Positions 21,583 through 30,244 are shown, counted from the first letter of the stretch. The stretch is DNA of 64,000 nt from Murdochiella massiliensis (GCF_900059565.1 NZ_FIZW01000002.1:1-64000); one strand, 5' to 3'. Program-made: numbers and translations. The notes: generated by a model from the letters alone, not told the origin.

Positions 21583-24564
21583 TCAATGGTTTGTTTGATG
21601 TGGTGTTGCAGGGGATGGGCGTTTCGGTGATTCTTCGCTATGCTGATTCGGCGGCACAATGGTTTTTTCCAGTTGCTTTCCTTTTCGATCAAAGCTGACA
21701 ATTTGAGTGCTGCCGTCCGGAAGCTCCGTCTTTTCGATATAGCTACCGTCATCCTGATTGTATTCGCGGATGGTGGTTAACCCGTCTTTCGTAAAGGTCT
21801 CGGAAGGAATGGTGGCGCCCAATTCGGAAACTTTGGTCGGCACCTGACGCGACCAATCCTCCGGAACAACACCGTTGAATTGCGAAGGATCATAGTCAGA
21901 TGGGCGAACGAGGAATACTTTCGGCACGCGAAGGCGTGCAGGCGTTTTATCGCTTGCCAGTAAATCGTTTCGCGCATCCAATTCGCGGAAGAAATAGGCG
22001 GTATCTTCCATTTTCGGCGCTGTTTCCTTGCTTACCGGAATCACCAGAACGCCATTTCCGGCAACTGTAGCAGAAGTCGGTATTTGTCCCGTAATATTAG
22101 ACACTTCGGCCTCATAAACTCCTTCCGGAATGGGGAATTTTTTCGCCTCCCGTCCTTCATGAATGATCTCGTGAATATTGGCGTAAATGTTTGCGGGCGT
22201 ACGAGAGTCCCCAACAAGGGAAATCAGAGCATTGTCTGCACCAACCCAAACCGCTGTAGTATAGTACGGCGTCGTTCCGGCAAACCAAAAGTCCATGTTG
22301 TTATCGGTGGTACCGGTTTTTCCGACCAAGGCCATCTCTCCACCGGTTACCGTGTCATTCGTAAAACCGTCCTGCAACACATGACGTAATGCATCCGCGA
22401 GTTGATAGTTCAGTTGGGGAGGCAGAACCTCAACGCCTTGGTGTTTATTTTCATAGTATACTTTTCCACGGTTATTCGTGATTTTCGAAATACTCATGGC
22501 GGGAATACGGGTTCCATGATTACCAATGGCCTGGTAGGCTCCGGCAAGATCGAGAGAGGTTAATCCTTCGGTCATGGAGCCGATTCCCATGGCCAAGTTT
22601 TCATCATTATATTGGCCGTCTTCCGAGGCTTCGATAAAGTGATCCCGATCCGGGTGTTCGCGGTTGATAATGCCGTACCGAGCCAGATATTCTTTTGCCG
22701 TGTCAATTCCGATTTTTTGCAGCCAACGCACGGCTACCGGATTGGAAGAACGGACCAATGCTTCCTGCATGGACATCATTCCGCGATAGCGCAGATCGAC
22801 ATTGGTTGGCCAGTTGCTGTTTTCCAATTGCTTAACCGGCGCATCGTCCATGGCCACACCCTGGTTATTGCCGGCCGCAATGGCCCCGGTATAGTCGGCA
22901 ATGGGTTTAATGGACGAACCCGGTTGACGCGGATAACTCGAAGCGCGGTTGAGGAAATGGCGGTCATCCTGTTCACGTCCGCCGATGATGGCACGAACTT
23001 CCCCTGTTACCGTGTCCAGAACGGTAAAAGAAACCTGCGGCTGTTTCACACCGACATCGTCATAATCATAGTAATCGCGATTGAGCACCATTGCGCCGTC
23101 GTCACGAATCGAAAACAGCGGGGTGGTATTGGAATCGAGAAAAGCTTTAGCAATATGCATGGTGCCGTCGGCATCCACCTTGAGGTATTTTTCTTCGATG
23201 GGGATGGTCCCTACGCGATGAGAACGGAGTACGTCATTATCGTCAACGGTATAGTAATCCATGATATCGACGTAACCACTATAGCCGCGCAGGCGACCAG
23301 GCTGGACGGTAAGATCTCCTTTTTCATCCAATTGGAATTGATTGGCCGGTATAATTACACGACCTTTTTCATCCAAAAGATTGGACTTGCGGTAGTAGAG
23401 AAGTGCATCGTTTCGCCCGATAATATTTCCGTAATCATCGTAGCGAAGATCAAGTTTTAAAGGAGATACGTCGCCCGTGGGCGAAGTGAGCGAAGTGGTC
23501 AGGGACGCTGTCAAGTCCTGTAATTTACGCTGCAAATCCATATCTACGGTGCAGGTGATGGTCAACCCGCCATACATCAGCAACTGTCTTGCCTCTTGCC
23601 GGGAGATGTTTTGGGTGTCCATCAATGTCCAGACCGCCTGCTCCTTGACCAAATCGGTAATATACGTGGAAAGATTTTGAACTCGTTTTTCTGGCGCATC
23701 GATCGTCTTCGATACATCGGTATTGATCGCTTCCGTATATTCCGCTTCCGTGATAAAGCCGTTTTTCTTCATCTCCGAGAGCACCCATTTCGCGCGCTCG
23801 TATGCAGGCGGATTGTAGATAGCAAGATAACGCTCACCATTGATTTCCGTTTCATCCAATACGCGCTCATTGGTCACTTCCGAAGGACGATAGGTGGAAT
23901 AGAGTGCATAGCGCGAAGGCGCAGGAACAATACTGGCCAGTGTTGCACATTGTGCAAGGGTCAAATCCTGAACATGTTTGGAGAAATAGATCTGTGACGC
24001 AGCTTCCACGCCATAGGCATTTTGACCGAAGAAAATACGATTCAAATATGCTTCCATAATCTCTTTTTTATCCAGCTGGTCATCAATCTGGTAGGCCAGA
24101 AACATCTCTTGAATTTTGCGTTGCCAATTGACATCGTTGCTTAAAAACACATTACGCGCAAGTTGCATGGTAATCGTGGAGGCCCCACGCATATCCCCGG
24201 AACGAAAGAAGTCACGGATCGTGGCCGCGATGCCGTAAAGATCGACGCCGTCATGGTGAGTAAAACGCTTATCTTCCGCACTGATGAAGGCGTTGACCAG
24301 ATTTTTTGGGATTTGTTCGTAGGGTACTATTTTTCGGTACTCAGCGGTATCAATCTGTTCGATCAGATTGCCGTTCATGTCCACAATTTGTGAGTTTTCT
24401 TTCAGATTGGACAGCAGCAAATCGGGATTCATTTTCGGTGCCGCTTTAGCCACTTCCAACATTGCTCCCGCCAAATAGCCAAAAAGAATGGCTAAAAAAA
24501 TCAAAAAACTCAACACGAAAATGGCAATAATTTTTCGCAGTTTCGAAAAGGTACGTTGAACCAT
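21583..24564 (-). CDS. Class A penicillin-binding protein (glycosyltransferase and transpeptidase)
   Basis: A bifunctional peptidoglycan synthase of 993 residues anchored by one N-terminal membrane helix (about 12-35). The GT51 domain has the catalytic Glu97 in EDKRFTHHDGVD and the downstream GASTITMQLARN and KIQEMFLAYQ motifs. The transpeptidase domain has SSIK (Ser550), SSNP and KTGTT. A long charged C-terminal tail follows. It resembles PBP1A/PonA, somewhat longer than usual because of an insertion of about 150 residues between the two catalytic domains rich in Asp and Tyr (residues about 365-500). GAGGAG precedes the start. A two-component system lies just downstream. Confidence 0.95.
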   Translation of the reverse strand: MVQRTFSKLRKIIAIFVLSFLIFLAILFGYLAGAMLEVAKAAPKMNPDLLLSNLKENSQIVDMNGNLIEQIDTAEYRKIVPYEQIPKNLVNAFISAEDKRFTHHDGVDLYGIAATIRDFFRSGDMRGASTITMQLARNVFLSNDVNWQRKIQEMFLAYQIDDQLDKKEIMEAYLNRIFFGQNAYGVEAASQIYFSKHVQDLTLAQCATLASIVPAPSRYALYSTYRPSEVTNERVLDETEINGERYLAIYNPPAYERAKWVLSEMKKNGFITEAEYTEAINTDVSKTIDAPEKRVQNLSTYITDLVKEQAVWTLMDTQNISRQEARQLLMYGGLTITCTVDMDLQRKLQDLTASLTTSLTSPTGDVSPLKLDLRYDDYGNIIGRNDALLYYRKSNLLDEKGRVIIPANQFQLDEKGDLTVQPGRLRGYSGYVDIMDYYTVDDNDVLRSHRVGTIPIEEKYLKVDADGTMHIAKAFLDSNTTPLFSIRDDGAMVLNRDYYDYDDVGVKQPQVSFTVLDTVTGEVRAIIGGREQDDRHFLNRASSYPRQPGSSIKPIADYTGAIAAGNNQGVAMDDAPVKQLENSNWPTNVDLRYRGMMSMQEALVRSSNPVAVRWLQKIGIDTAKEYLARYGIINREHPDRDHFIEASEDGQYNDENLAMGIGSMTEGLTSLDLAGAYQAIGNHGTRIPAMSISKITNNRGKVYYENKHQGVEVLPPQLNYQLADALRHVLQDGFTNDTVTGGEMALVGKTGTTDNNMDFWFAGTTPYYTTAVWVGADNALISLVGDSRTPANIYANIHEIIHEGREAKKFPIPEGVYEAEVSNITGQIPTSATVAGNGVLVIPVSKETAPKMEDTAYFFRELDARNDLLASDKTPARLRVPKVFLVRPSDYDPSQFNGVVPEDWSRQVPTKVSELGATIPSETFTKDGLTTIREYNQDDGSYIEKTELPDGSTQIVSFDRKGKQLEKTIVPPNQHSEESPKRPSPATPHQTNH

Positions 24565-24621
24565 GTTTATCTCCTCACGTGAAACAGTTTTTTCTTACTC
24601 GTGTGTACAGCAGTTTTGCCC

Positions 24622-24632
24622 ATTTTACCATA
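24622..24632 (-). promoter_or_regulatory. Candidate extended -10 promoter of the class A PBP gene
   Basis: On the minus strand TATGGTAAAAT gives a TG-extended -10 (TAAAAT). No good -35 is seen. The same eleven bases occur on the plus strand at 24744-24754. Confidence 0.4.
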
Positions 24633-24743
24633 AAGTACACACCCTTTTGCAGGGGAGAAGAAGGACCTGCTCACCTCTGCGTTGAAACGATTGAAGCCGG
24701 GAGCCGGTGGCTTTCTTCTTGCATCCAAAGCATAGCGCAGGAG

Positions 24744-24754
24744 TATGGTAAAAT
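24744..24754 (+). promoter_or_regulatory. Candidate extended -10 promoter of hflX
   Basis: TATGGTAAAAT includes TG one base before TAAAAT, 26 bases before the hflX start. The -35 region is poor, as is common with extended -10 promoters. Confidence 0.45.
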
Positions 24755-24779
24755 AGTCAAGAAAGAAAGGAAAGAGTGA

Positions 24780-25904
24780 ATGACGTCGAATAAAACGATG
24801 CAGAAACAGCGTGCGCTTCTGGTCTTCGCTTTTCAACAGGAAAAGGAGAGCGAAAAACAACGTCGCCTTCGTGAGCTGTCGGAAATCGTACGCTCGTGCG
24901 GAGGCGAGGTGGCGACATGCTTCAGGCAAAATCTATCCCATTATCATCCGGCAACGCTGATTGGGAAGGGGAAAGTACAGGAGATTGCGACATTTGTCGA
25001 GGAGAATGCGATTGATGTCGTTGTTTTTGAGCAGGAGCTTTCCGGGGCGCAGCGTCTTCATCTTTCGGAAGAGATTCCTTGCCGTGTTCTGGATCGTGTG
25101 GACTTGATTCTTGATATTTTCGCCCTTCGTGCACAGACAAAAAAAGCTAAGGTGGATGTGGAACTGGCACAGTTGGCCTATCGTCTGCCCAATCTTCGTG
25201 GCTACGGAAAAGACCTTTCTCGTACCGGAGGGGGTATCGGCACGCGAGGCCCCGGTGAACAGAAATTGGAAACGGATCGGCGAAGCATAGAACAGCGCAT
25301 GAAACGGCTTCGACAGCAACGTTCCCGCATTACCGCACAGGAACGTGAATCCGGAAAACGCCGTCGGCAATCGTCTTTTCCTATCGTGGGACTGGTAGGC
25401 TATACCAACGCGGGAAAATCGACCATCATGAATGCGCTCATCTCCTTATTCGGCGAAAAGGAAAAAGAGGTTTATGCGGATGATCGTCTGTTCGCTACAC
25501 TTGAGGTCAGTATGCGGCGCATCGCCCAGCCCGGAAAGAAAGCGTATCTTTTAGCGGATACGATTGGCTTTATTCATGATTTGCCGAAAAAACTAACGGC
25601 TCCTTTTGCGAGCACACTGGAAGAAATTCGTTATGCCGACTTACTTCTTCATGTCGTGGATGCCGCAGAAGAAGGCGCAAACGAACGCATCGAAACGGTG
25701 CAAAATAGGATACGCTCTTCACCGCAGGACATTCCCGTCCTGTACGTGCTCAACAAAATTGATCTGGGCGATGACAGCGTGATGACACCGCCGGAACAGA
25801 CCATTCGTATCAGCGCAAAATGCGAAGAGGACATTTTCCGACTTCAGGAACGTATCCAGGAGGTGTTGGCGGGCGAGACGAAATTAGCGGAGAAATCAAT
25901 ATGA
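24780..25904 (+). CDS. hflX: Ribosome-splitting GTPase HflX
   Basis: A GTPase of 374 residues that binds the 50S E/P region and splits stalled or hibernating ribosomes. The N-terminal HflX domain contains NLSHYHPATLIGKGKVQEI and a glycine-rich loop (RTGGGIGTRGPGEQKLE). The G domain shows G1 GYTNAGKST, G3 DTIGF, and G4 NKID. The C-terminal extension is short. It starts an operon-like run hflX-yigZ-yebC-lit-lgt with start/stop overlaps at most junctions, and is divergent from the PBP gene. Confidence 0.95.
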   Translation: MTSNKTMQKQRALLVFAFQQEKESEKQRRLRELSEIVRSCGGEVATCFRQNLSHYHPATLIGKGKVQEIATFVEENAIDVVVFEQELSGAQRLHLSEEIPCRVLDRVDLILDIFALRAQTKKAKVDVELAQLAYRLPNLRGYGKDLSRTGGGIGTRGPGEQKLETDRRSIEQRMKRLRQQRSRITAQERESGKRRRQSSFPIVGLVGYTNAGKSTIMNALISLFGEKEKEVYADDRLFATLEVSMRRIAQPGKKAYLLADTIGFIHDLPKKLTAPFASTLEEIRYADLLLHVVDAAEEGANERIETVQNRIRSSPQDIPVLYVLNKIDLGDDSVMTPPEQTIRISAKCEEDIFRLQERIQEVLAGETKLAEKSI

Positions 25905-26545
25905 GCTATCGCAGTTTGCTACGCGACGCAGAGGTGCAATTCACCATCAAAAAATCGCAGTTTCTCGGCTATGCGAGACGTGTAAAAACGGTGGAAGAAG
26001 CGGATGCCGTATTGCAGGAAATCAGAGCGGCTCACCCGAGCGCCACGCACCATTGCAGCGCGTACATTCTGGGTCACAAAGGCGTATACCAAAAGGCTGA
26101 CGACGACGGTGAACCTCAAGGTACAGCCGGCTTACCCATGCTGGAGGTTTTGCGGCGAGAAAAGCTCGATGACGTCCTCGTTGTCGTGGTGCGTTATTTC
26201 GGAGGCATCAAATTAGGTGCGCCCGGTTTGGTACGCGCGTATACGAAGGCGTGCAGCAATGCACTGCAATCGGCTTCACCGGTATTCTTTTTTCCTTTCC
26301 GCGCGGTGACCCTAACCTATGCCTATCCCGTTCAGGGCAAATGTGATTATGCATTGCGCAATTATCGGGAAAGGACGCGTACATATGGAGAAAATGTGAC
26401 CGTGGGGTACTGGCTTCCCGTAGAAGAGATTGACAAGATTCGATCCACGCTGTTAAATTTGACCAGTGGACAAATCGAATGGATCGATGGAGATGAAGTC
26501 GCTTTTCCGACCGATGAGATCGGACGACCGGTAGAACGAAAGTAG
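25901..26545 (+). CDS. YigZ/IMPACT family protein
   Basis: A cytoplasmic protein of 214 residues of the UPF0029 family. The N-terminal domain has the family motif HHCSAYILG with the acidic DDDGEPQGTAGLPML and VVVRYFGGIKLGAPGLVRAY, and a small C-terminal ferredoxin-like domain follows. Eukaryotic IMPACT regulates Gcn2; the bacterial role is not established, with an RNA or ribosome link often proposed. ATG 25901 overlaps the hflX stop (ATGA). Confidence 0.9.
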   Translation: MSYRSLLRDAEVQFTIKKSQFLGYARRVKTVEEADAVLQEIRAAHPSATHHCSAYILGHKGVYQKADDDGEPQGTAGLPMLEVLRREKLDDVLVVVVRYFGGIKLGAPGLVRAYTKACSNALQSASPVFFFPFRAVTLTYAYPVQGKCDYALRNYRERTRTYGENVTVGYWLPVEEIDKIRSTLLNLTSGQIEWIDGDEVAFPTDEIGRPVERK

Positions 26546-26550
26546 GAATT

Positions 26551-27276
26551 ATGTCAGGACATAATAAGTGGAGCAAGGTAAAAAACGTTAAGGGCAAGGA
26601 AGACGCAAAGCGCGCCAGCGCATTTACGAAGATCAGCCGTATGATCATGGTTGCGGTTCGCGAAGGCGGCGGTGACCCGGACTATAACTCGTCGCTCAAA
26701 ATGGCTATCGAGAAAGCCAAAGCCGAAAATATGCCTAATGACAACATCAACCGTGCCATCAAGAAGGGGCTCGGCGATCTGGACGGACAAGAATATAGCC
26801 ATATTATTTACGAAGGGTATGGCCCGGAAGGCGTTGCCGTGATCGTATCTTGTCTGACGGACAATAAAAATCGTACAGCGGCGAATGTGCGCCATTATTT
26901 TGATAAATACCGTGGCAACCTCGGAACCAGCGGATCGGTTATGTTTCAGTTTGACTACAAAGGTATTCTCGTCACCGATGATGAGGGAAAAGACGAGGAT
27001 ACAGTAATGATGGACGCCCTGGATGCCGGAGCGGAAGATGTACGCCACGAAGAAGGCAGCTACGTTTTGCTGACGGATCCGACGCAGTTTTCCTCGGTAA
27101 ACGAGAAGTTGGTCGAGGCGGGATATGCGTTCAGTGTCGCACAAACCGGCTACTTTCCGAAAAATACGGTTCGTATTCAGGAGGAAGAAAATCAGAAATT
27201 GATGGATACCTTGGTGGACGTCATGGAAGACGATGATGACGTTCAAGATGTTTACACCAATTGGGAACAGGAATGA
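26551..27276 (+). CDS. YebC/TACO1-family translation factor
   Basis: A protein of 241 residues with the invariant N-terminus MSGHNKWSKVKNVKGKEDAKR and NMPNDNINRAIKKG. Family members were long listed as transcriptional regulators; recent work on bacterial YebC and mitochondrial TACO1 points to relief of ribosome pausing at proline stretches. The acidic C-terminus is usual. The start follows AGGA. It overlaps the next gene by four bases. Confidence 0.95.
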   Translation: MSGHNKWSKVKNVKGKEDAKRASAFTKISRMIMVAVREGGGDPDYNSSLKMAIEKAKAENMPNDNINRAIKKGLGDLDGQEYSHIIYEGYGPEGVAVIVSCLTDNKNRTAANVRHYFDKYRGNLGTSGSVMFQFDYKGILVTDDEGKDEDTVMMDALDAGAEDVRHEEGSYVLLTDPTQFSSVNEKLVEAGYAFSVAQTGYFPKNTVRIQEEENQKLMDTLVDVMEDDDDVQDVYTNWEQE

Positions 27277-27944
27277 AACGAATAAGCGGCGTCGTTTTTA
27301 CCCTGCTCTTTTCCCTGTTCAGTCTCGGGGTTTCTCTTTTTTCGGTTGCCTATAATACGGAGGGGTATCGTGCGTTTCAGCAGCGCTTCGCGATAGAAGA
27401 GGCCACCGGAAAACGGCAGCAGGAACTGGATATCGTTAACCGCGATATCGTTCTTTACCTGCAGACAGGGGAGACTTCGTGCATGACCGATCATTTCGGC
27501 GAAAGGGAATGTGCACACATGGAGGATGTCTACGCGCTGTTTTCTTTAGCCCGTGTCGTTAGTCTTGTCGGTATTGCTGGGGCAGCCGTGCTTTTGGTGG
27601 CTCGTGAACGAGACATTCACCCTCAGGTGTCCTATGTCGCTTGGGTGACCCAGGGGCTCCTTTTTCTTTTGCTTGCCGTGCTGGCTTTTTTGGCGGTGCA
27701 GTCTTGGGAGAAGGTATTTACTACTTTTCATCACCTCTTTTTTCGCAATGACTTATGGATTCTTGATGCGGAAACCGACCTGATGATTCAGATGATGCCT
27801 GCGCCCTTTTTCATGGCTTTAGCAAGGGGGATTGCTCTTCGCTTTGTGGCGTGTGCACTACTCGGTCAGGGGCTATGGACGCTTGCCGGACGAGACCGTG
27901 TCTCGGGAAAGAAAGGGATGCCGAAAGGAGAAAATGATGTTTGA
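27273..27944 (+). CDS. lit: DUF1461 membrane protein, probable lipoprotein intramolecular transacylase (Lit)
   Basis: An integral membrane protein of 223 residues with about four hydrophobic segments (6-25, 88-110, 121-143, 176-200). Characterised DUF1461 proteins (Lit of Enterococcus and Bacillus cereus) move the sn-2 acyl chain of a lipoprotein diacylglyceryl-cysteine to the amino group, making lyso-form lipoproteins. The family pattern is present: ECAHMEDV with His82 and TFHHLFFRND with His153/His154 before the third core segment; conserved histidines are considered catalytic in the family. It overlaps yebC (ATGA) and lgt follows directly, so substrate maker and modifier are adjacent. The function is inferred from family and context. 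Confidence 0.75.
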   Translation: MKRISGVVFTLLFSLFSLGVSLFSVAYNTEGYRAFQQRFAIEEATGKRQQELDIVNRDIVLYLQTGETSCMTDHFGERECAHMEDVYALFSLARVVSLVGIAGAAVLLVARERDIHPQVSYVAWVTQGLLFLLLAVLAFLAVQSWEKVFTTFHHLFFRNDLWILDAETDLMIQMMPAPFFMALARGIALRFVACALLGQGLWTLAGRDRVSGKKGMPKGENDV

Positions 27945-28701
27945 ATACACCGGAGATGGCGTTGCGTTTACACTTTTCGGCTTAGAAGTGCGATGGTACG
28001 GGATTTTAATTGTTATCGGAATGCTTCTTGCGGTATTGCTCAGCAGTCGTGAATCCAAACGAAAGGGTCTCCCTGAGGATGTTGTGTATGACCTTTCTCT
28101 ATGGGTACTTCCGTTTGGAGTAATCGGCGCACGTCTTTGGTATGTGCTTTTTGAGCCGCAGCGCTTCTCTTCGCTGTGGGATGTTATCAATTTACGATCC
28201 GGCGGTCTTGCCATTCAGGGCGGCGTGATGGCCGGCCTTTTGGTAAGCTGGATTTATCTTCGCCGACGAAACTATTCTTTTTTGCGCGTGGCGGACTGCA
28301 TCATTCCGTTTTTACCGCTGGCGCAGGCGATCGGCCGTTGGGGGAATTTTTTTAACAATGAAGCCTACGGCTACGCGGCGGACGTTCCTTGGGCAGTCAT
28401 CATCAATGGGGAAGCGCATCATCCCACGTTTTTTTATGAATCGGTTGGCGATTTTTTGCTTTTTCTTTTTTTGTGGTATACCTTGCGCAAGGGAAAGAAA
28501 GCGGATGGGCAGACCACGATGTTATATTTTGTTTTCTATGGCATACTGCGCTTTGTCGTAGAAGGCTTTCGCACGGACAGTCTGTACTTCGGCTCGTTGC
28601 GGGTAGCCCAGCTGTTATCGCTCGTCGGCGTATTGCTCGGCCTGCTCGGCTATATCGTGCTTTCAAAAAAGAAAAATGAAGCCTCGATGATGGATAAATA
28701 G
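27937..28701 (+). CDS. lgt: Prolipoprotein diacylglyceryl transferase
   Basis: Transfers diacylglycerol from phosphatidylglycerol to the lipobox cysteine of prolipoproteins, the first step of lipoprotein maturation, in the membrane. The protein has 254 residues and about seven membrane segments. Key motifs are VRWYG near the N-terminus, GARLWYVLF, the signature QAIGRWGNFFNNEAYG, HPTFFYES and RFVVEGFRTDS. ATG 27937 lies six bases after AAAGGAG; ATG 27934 is possible. It overlaps the lit end by eight bases and is closed by a terminator. Confidence 0.95.
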   Translation: MFEYTGDGVAFTLFGLEVRWYGILIVIGMLLAVLLSSRESKRKGLPEDVVYDLSLWVLPFGVIGARLWYVLFEPQRFSSLWDVINLRSGGLAIQGGVMAGLLVSWIYLRRRNYSFLRVADCIIPFLPLAQAIGRWGNFFNNEAYGYAADVPWAVIINGEAHHPTFFYESVGDFLLFLFLWYTLRKGKKADGQTTMLYFVFYGILRFVVEGFRTDSLYFGSLRVAQLLSLVGVLLGLLGYIVLSKKKNEASMMDK

Positions 28702-28729
28702 AGAAACTGCTTATTAGATCCGGCATAAG

Positions 28730-28772
28730 GACGGAATATCATCTTTTTTTGGATGATTTTCCGTCTTTTTTT
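28730..28772 (+). terminator. Terminator of the hflX-lgt run
   Basis: GACGGAATATCATC (28730-28743) pairs with GATGATTTTCCGTC (28752-28765), with A-T or G-T pairs, followed by seven T residues. Confidence 0.88.
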
Positions 28773-28782
28773 GTTTCTTTGC

Positions 28783-28811
28783 TTGCTAAAAGGTGAGGAG
28801 TTGTCTAAAAT
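28783..28811 (+). promoter_or_regulatory. Promoter of the mraZ division cluster
   Basis: TTGCTA (28783-28788) and TAAAAT (28806-28811) are exactly 17 bases apart. It lies just after the lgt terminator and just before the MraZ boxes. Confidence 0.7.
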
Positions 28812-28827
28812 GGTATCAAGAAGGCAG

Positions 28828-28854
28828 AAAGTGGTAAAAAGTGGGAGAAAGTGG
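28828..28854 (+). promoter_or_regulatory. MraZ operator boxes (three AAAGTGG repeats)
   Basis: AAAGTGG recurs at 28828, 28838 and 28848, a period of exactly 10 bp (one helical turn), and TGG also occurs at 28811. MraZ is known to bind spaced TGGGN-type repeats before its own gene, so this is probably the autoregulatory site. The last two repeats overlap the mraZ ribosome-binding region. Confidence 0.8.
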
Positions 28855-28855
28855 A

Positions 28856-29293
28856 ATGTTTATCGGAGAGTACAACCACAGCGTAGATACGAAAGGACGC
28901 GTTTCGCTTCCTTCTCGTTTTCGTGAAGATCTTTCCGACACTTTCATCATCACAAGAGGTATGGAAGGGTGTTTGTTCATCTACGACCAAAAACAATGGA
29001 CAGTTATGGATGAAAAAATCAGCCAACTCCGTTTAACGGAAAAAGCGGCGCGTAATTTCTCGCGTGCGTTTTATTCCGGGGCAATGGAAGTCGCCTGCGA
29101 TAAGCAGGGACGATTTCTCATCCCGCCACAACTCCGTGCCTTCGCCTCCATCGGACGTGATGCGGTGATTATCGGTGTTTCGGATCGTATTGAAGTCTGG
29201 GCGAAAGAGAAATGGGAGAACTTTGTCTCCTCTGATGCGATGGATCTGGATGCGTTAACCGAGACGTTGAATGATGACGGCTTTGATTTGTAG
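28856..29293 (+). CDS. mraZ: Transcriptional regulator MraZ
   Basis: A DNA-binding protein of 145 residues with two tandem AbrB-like domains that represses its own division and cell wall cluster. The first motif is MFIGEYNHSVDTKGRVSLP and the second is EVACDKQGRFLIPPQLRAFA. ATG 28856 is chosen over the in-frame GTG 28841 because the protein then begins with the invariant MFxGEY. Operator repeats lie directly upstream. Confidence 0.95.
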   Translation: MFIGEYNHSVDTKGRVSLPSRFREDLSDTFIITRGMEGCLFIYDQKQWTVMDEKISQLRLTEKAARNFSRAFYSGAMEVACDKQGRFLIPPQLRAFASIGRDAVIIGVSDRIEVWAKEKWENFVSSDAMDLDALTETLNDDGFDL

Positions 29294-29302
29294 GAGGCTG
29301 AA

Positions 29303-30244
29303 ATGTCCTTTTCGCATATTCCGGTGTTATTAGAGGAAACGATTGCGGCACTTTCCATACGTCCGGACGGCCTCTATGTCGATGCCACGGTAGGAGGAGG
29401 CGGCCACGCCATAGAAATTGTCAAACGACTTTCTACCGGAAGGCTGCTTGCTCTCGATCAAGATGAAGAGGCTCTTGCATCAGCTAAACACCGCCTGACA
29501 CCGTGGGCCGAGAAAACGACCTTTGTGCATACCAATTTTCGTCACTTGGGAAAGGTTCTCGATGAATGCGATATGCCTAAAGTGGACGGAATACTCATGG
29601 ATATCGGCGTGTCCTCCTATCAGCTGGACACGGCGGAACGCGGATTCTCGTATCATAACGATGCTCCGTTGGATATGCGCATGGATCAACATGCGGATGT
29701 GCAGACGGCGAAAGACATCGTCAACACGTATTCGGAACAGGAACTGACAAACTTATTTTATCGGTACGGTGAAGAGCGCTGGTCGAAGCGAATTGCTCAA
29801 TTCATCGTAGTTGAACGAGGTGCGAAGCCACTTGAAACATCCTTCGATCTGGTCAAGGTCATCCAAAAAGCCATCCCTAAAAAAGTGCGCATGCAGGATA
29901 AACATCCTGCAAGAAGGGTGTTTCAAGCACTTCGTATCGAAGTAAATCATGAACTGGATGCTTTGGAAACAGGCCTTCAGCAGGCGGCGGAGCACCTTGC
30001 TCCGAAGGGAAAGTTATGTGTGATCACCTTTCATTCCCTGGAAGATCGCTTGGTTAAAAATGCATTTCGGCAACTTGCTGAAGGACCGCAACTGCCGGCA
30101 GGCTTACCAGTCAAAGCACACGAGTATGCATCATCTTTTCGCGTAAACACGCGAAAATCGATTGAAGCTTCTATACGAGAAAAAGAAGAAAACCCTCGAG
30201 CTCGTTCAGCAAAACTGAGGGTGTTGGAACGTCTCGCGCAGTAA
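29303..30244 (+). CDS. rsmH: 16S rRNA (cytosine-1402-N4)-methyltransferase
   Basis: Methylates N4 of C1402 in the decoding centre of 16S rRNA using S-adenosylmethionine. The 313-residue protein has HIPVLLEETI at the N-terminus, the SAM motif VDATVGGGGHA, ILMDIGVSSYQLD, GFSYHNDAPLDMRMD and the C-terminal ITFHSLEDRLVKN. It has a strong AGGAGG site and is the usual second gene of the cluster. Confidence 0.96.
   Translation: MSFSHIPVLLEETIAALSIRPDGLYVDATVGGGGHAIEIVKRLSTGRLLALDQDEEALASAKHRLTPWAEKTTFVHTNFRHLGKVLDECDMPKVDGILMDIGVSSYQLDTAERGFSYHNDAPLDMRMDQHADVQTAKDIVNTYSEQELTNLFYRYGEERWSKRIAQFIVVERGAKPLETSFDLVKVIQKAIPKKVRMQDKHPARRVFQALRIEVNHELDALETGLQQAAEHLAPKGKLCVITFHSLEDRLVKNAFRQLAEGPQLPAGLPVKAHEYASSFRVNTRKSIEASIREKEENPRARSAKLRVLERLAQ

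Noticed and set aside
22612-23460. 282-codon plus-strand open frame
   Set aside because: It is antisense to the class A PBP coding region, has no ribosome site and resembles no protein family; it arises from codon bias of the real gene.
26554-27246. 230-codon minus-strand open frame
   Set aside because: It is fully antisense to yebC, whose protein is unmistakable.
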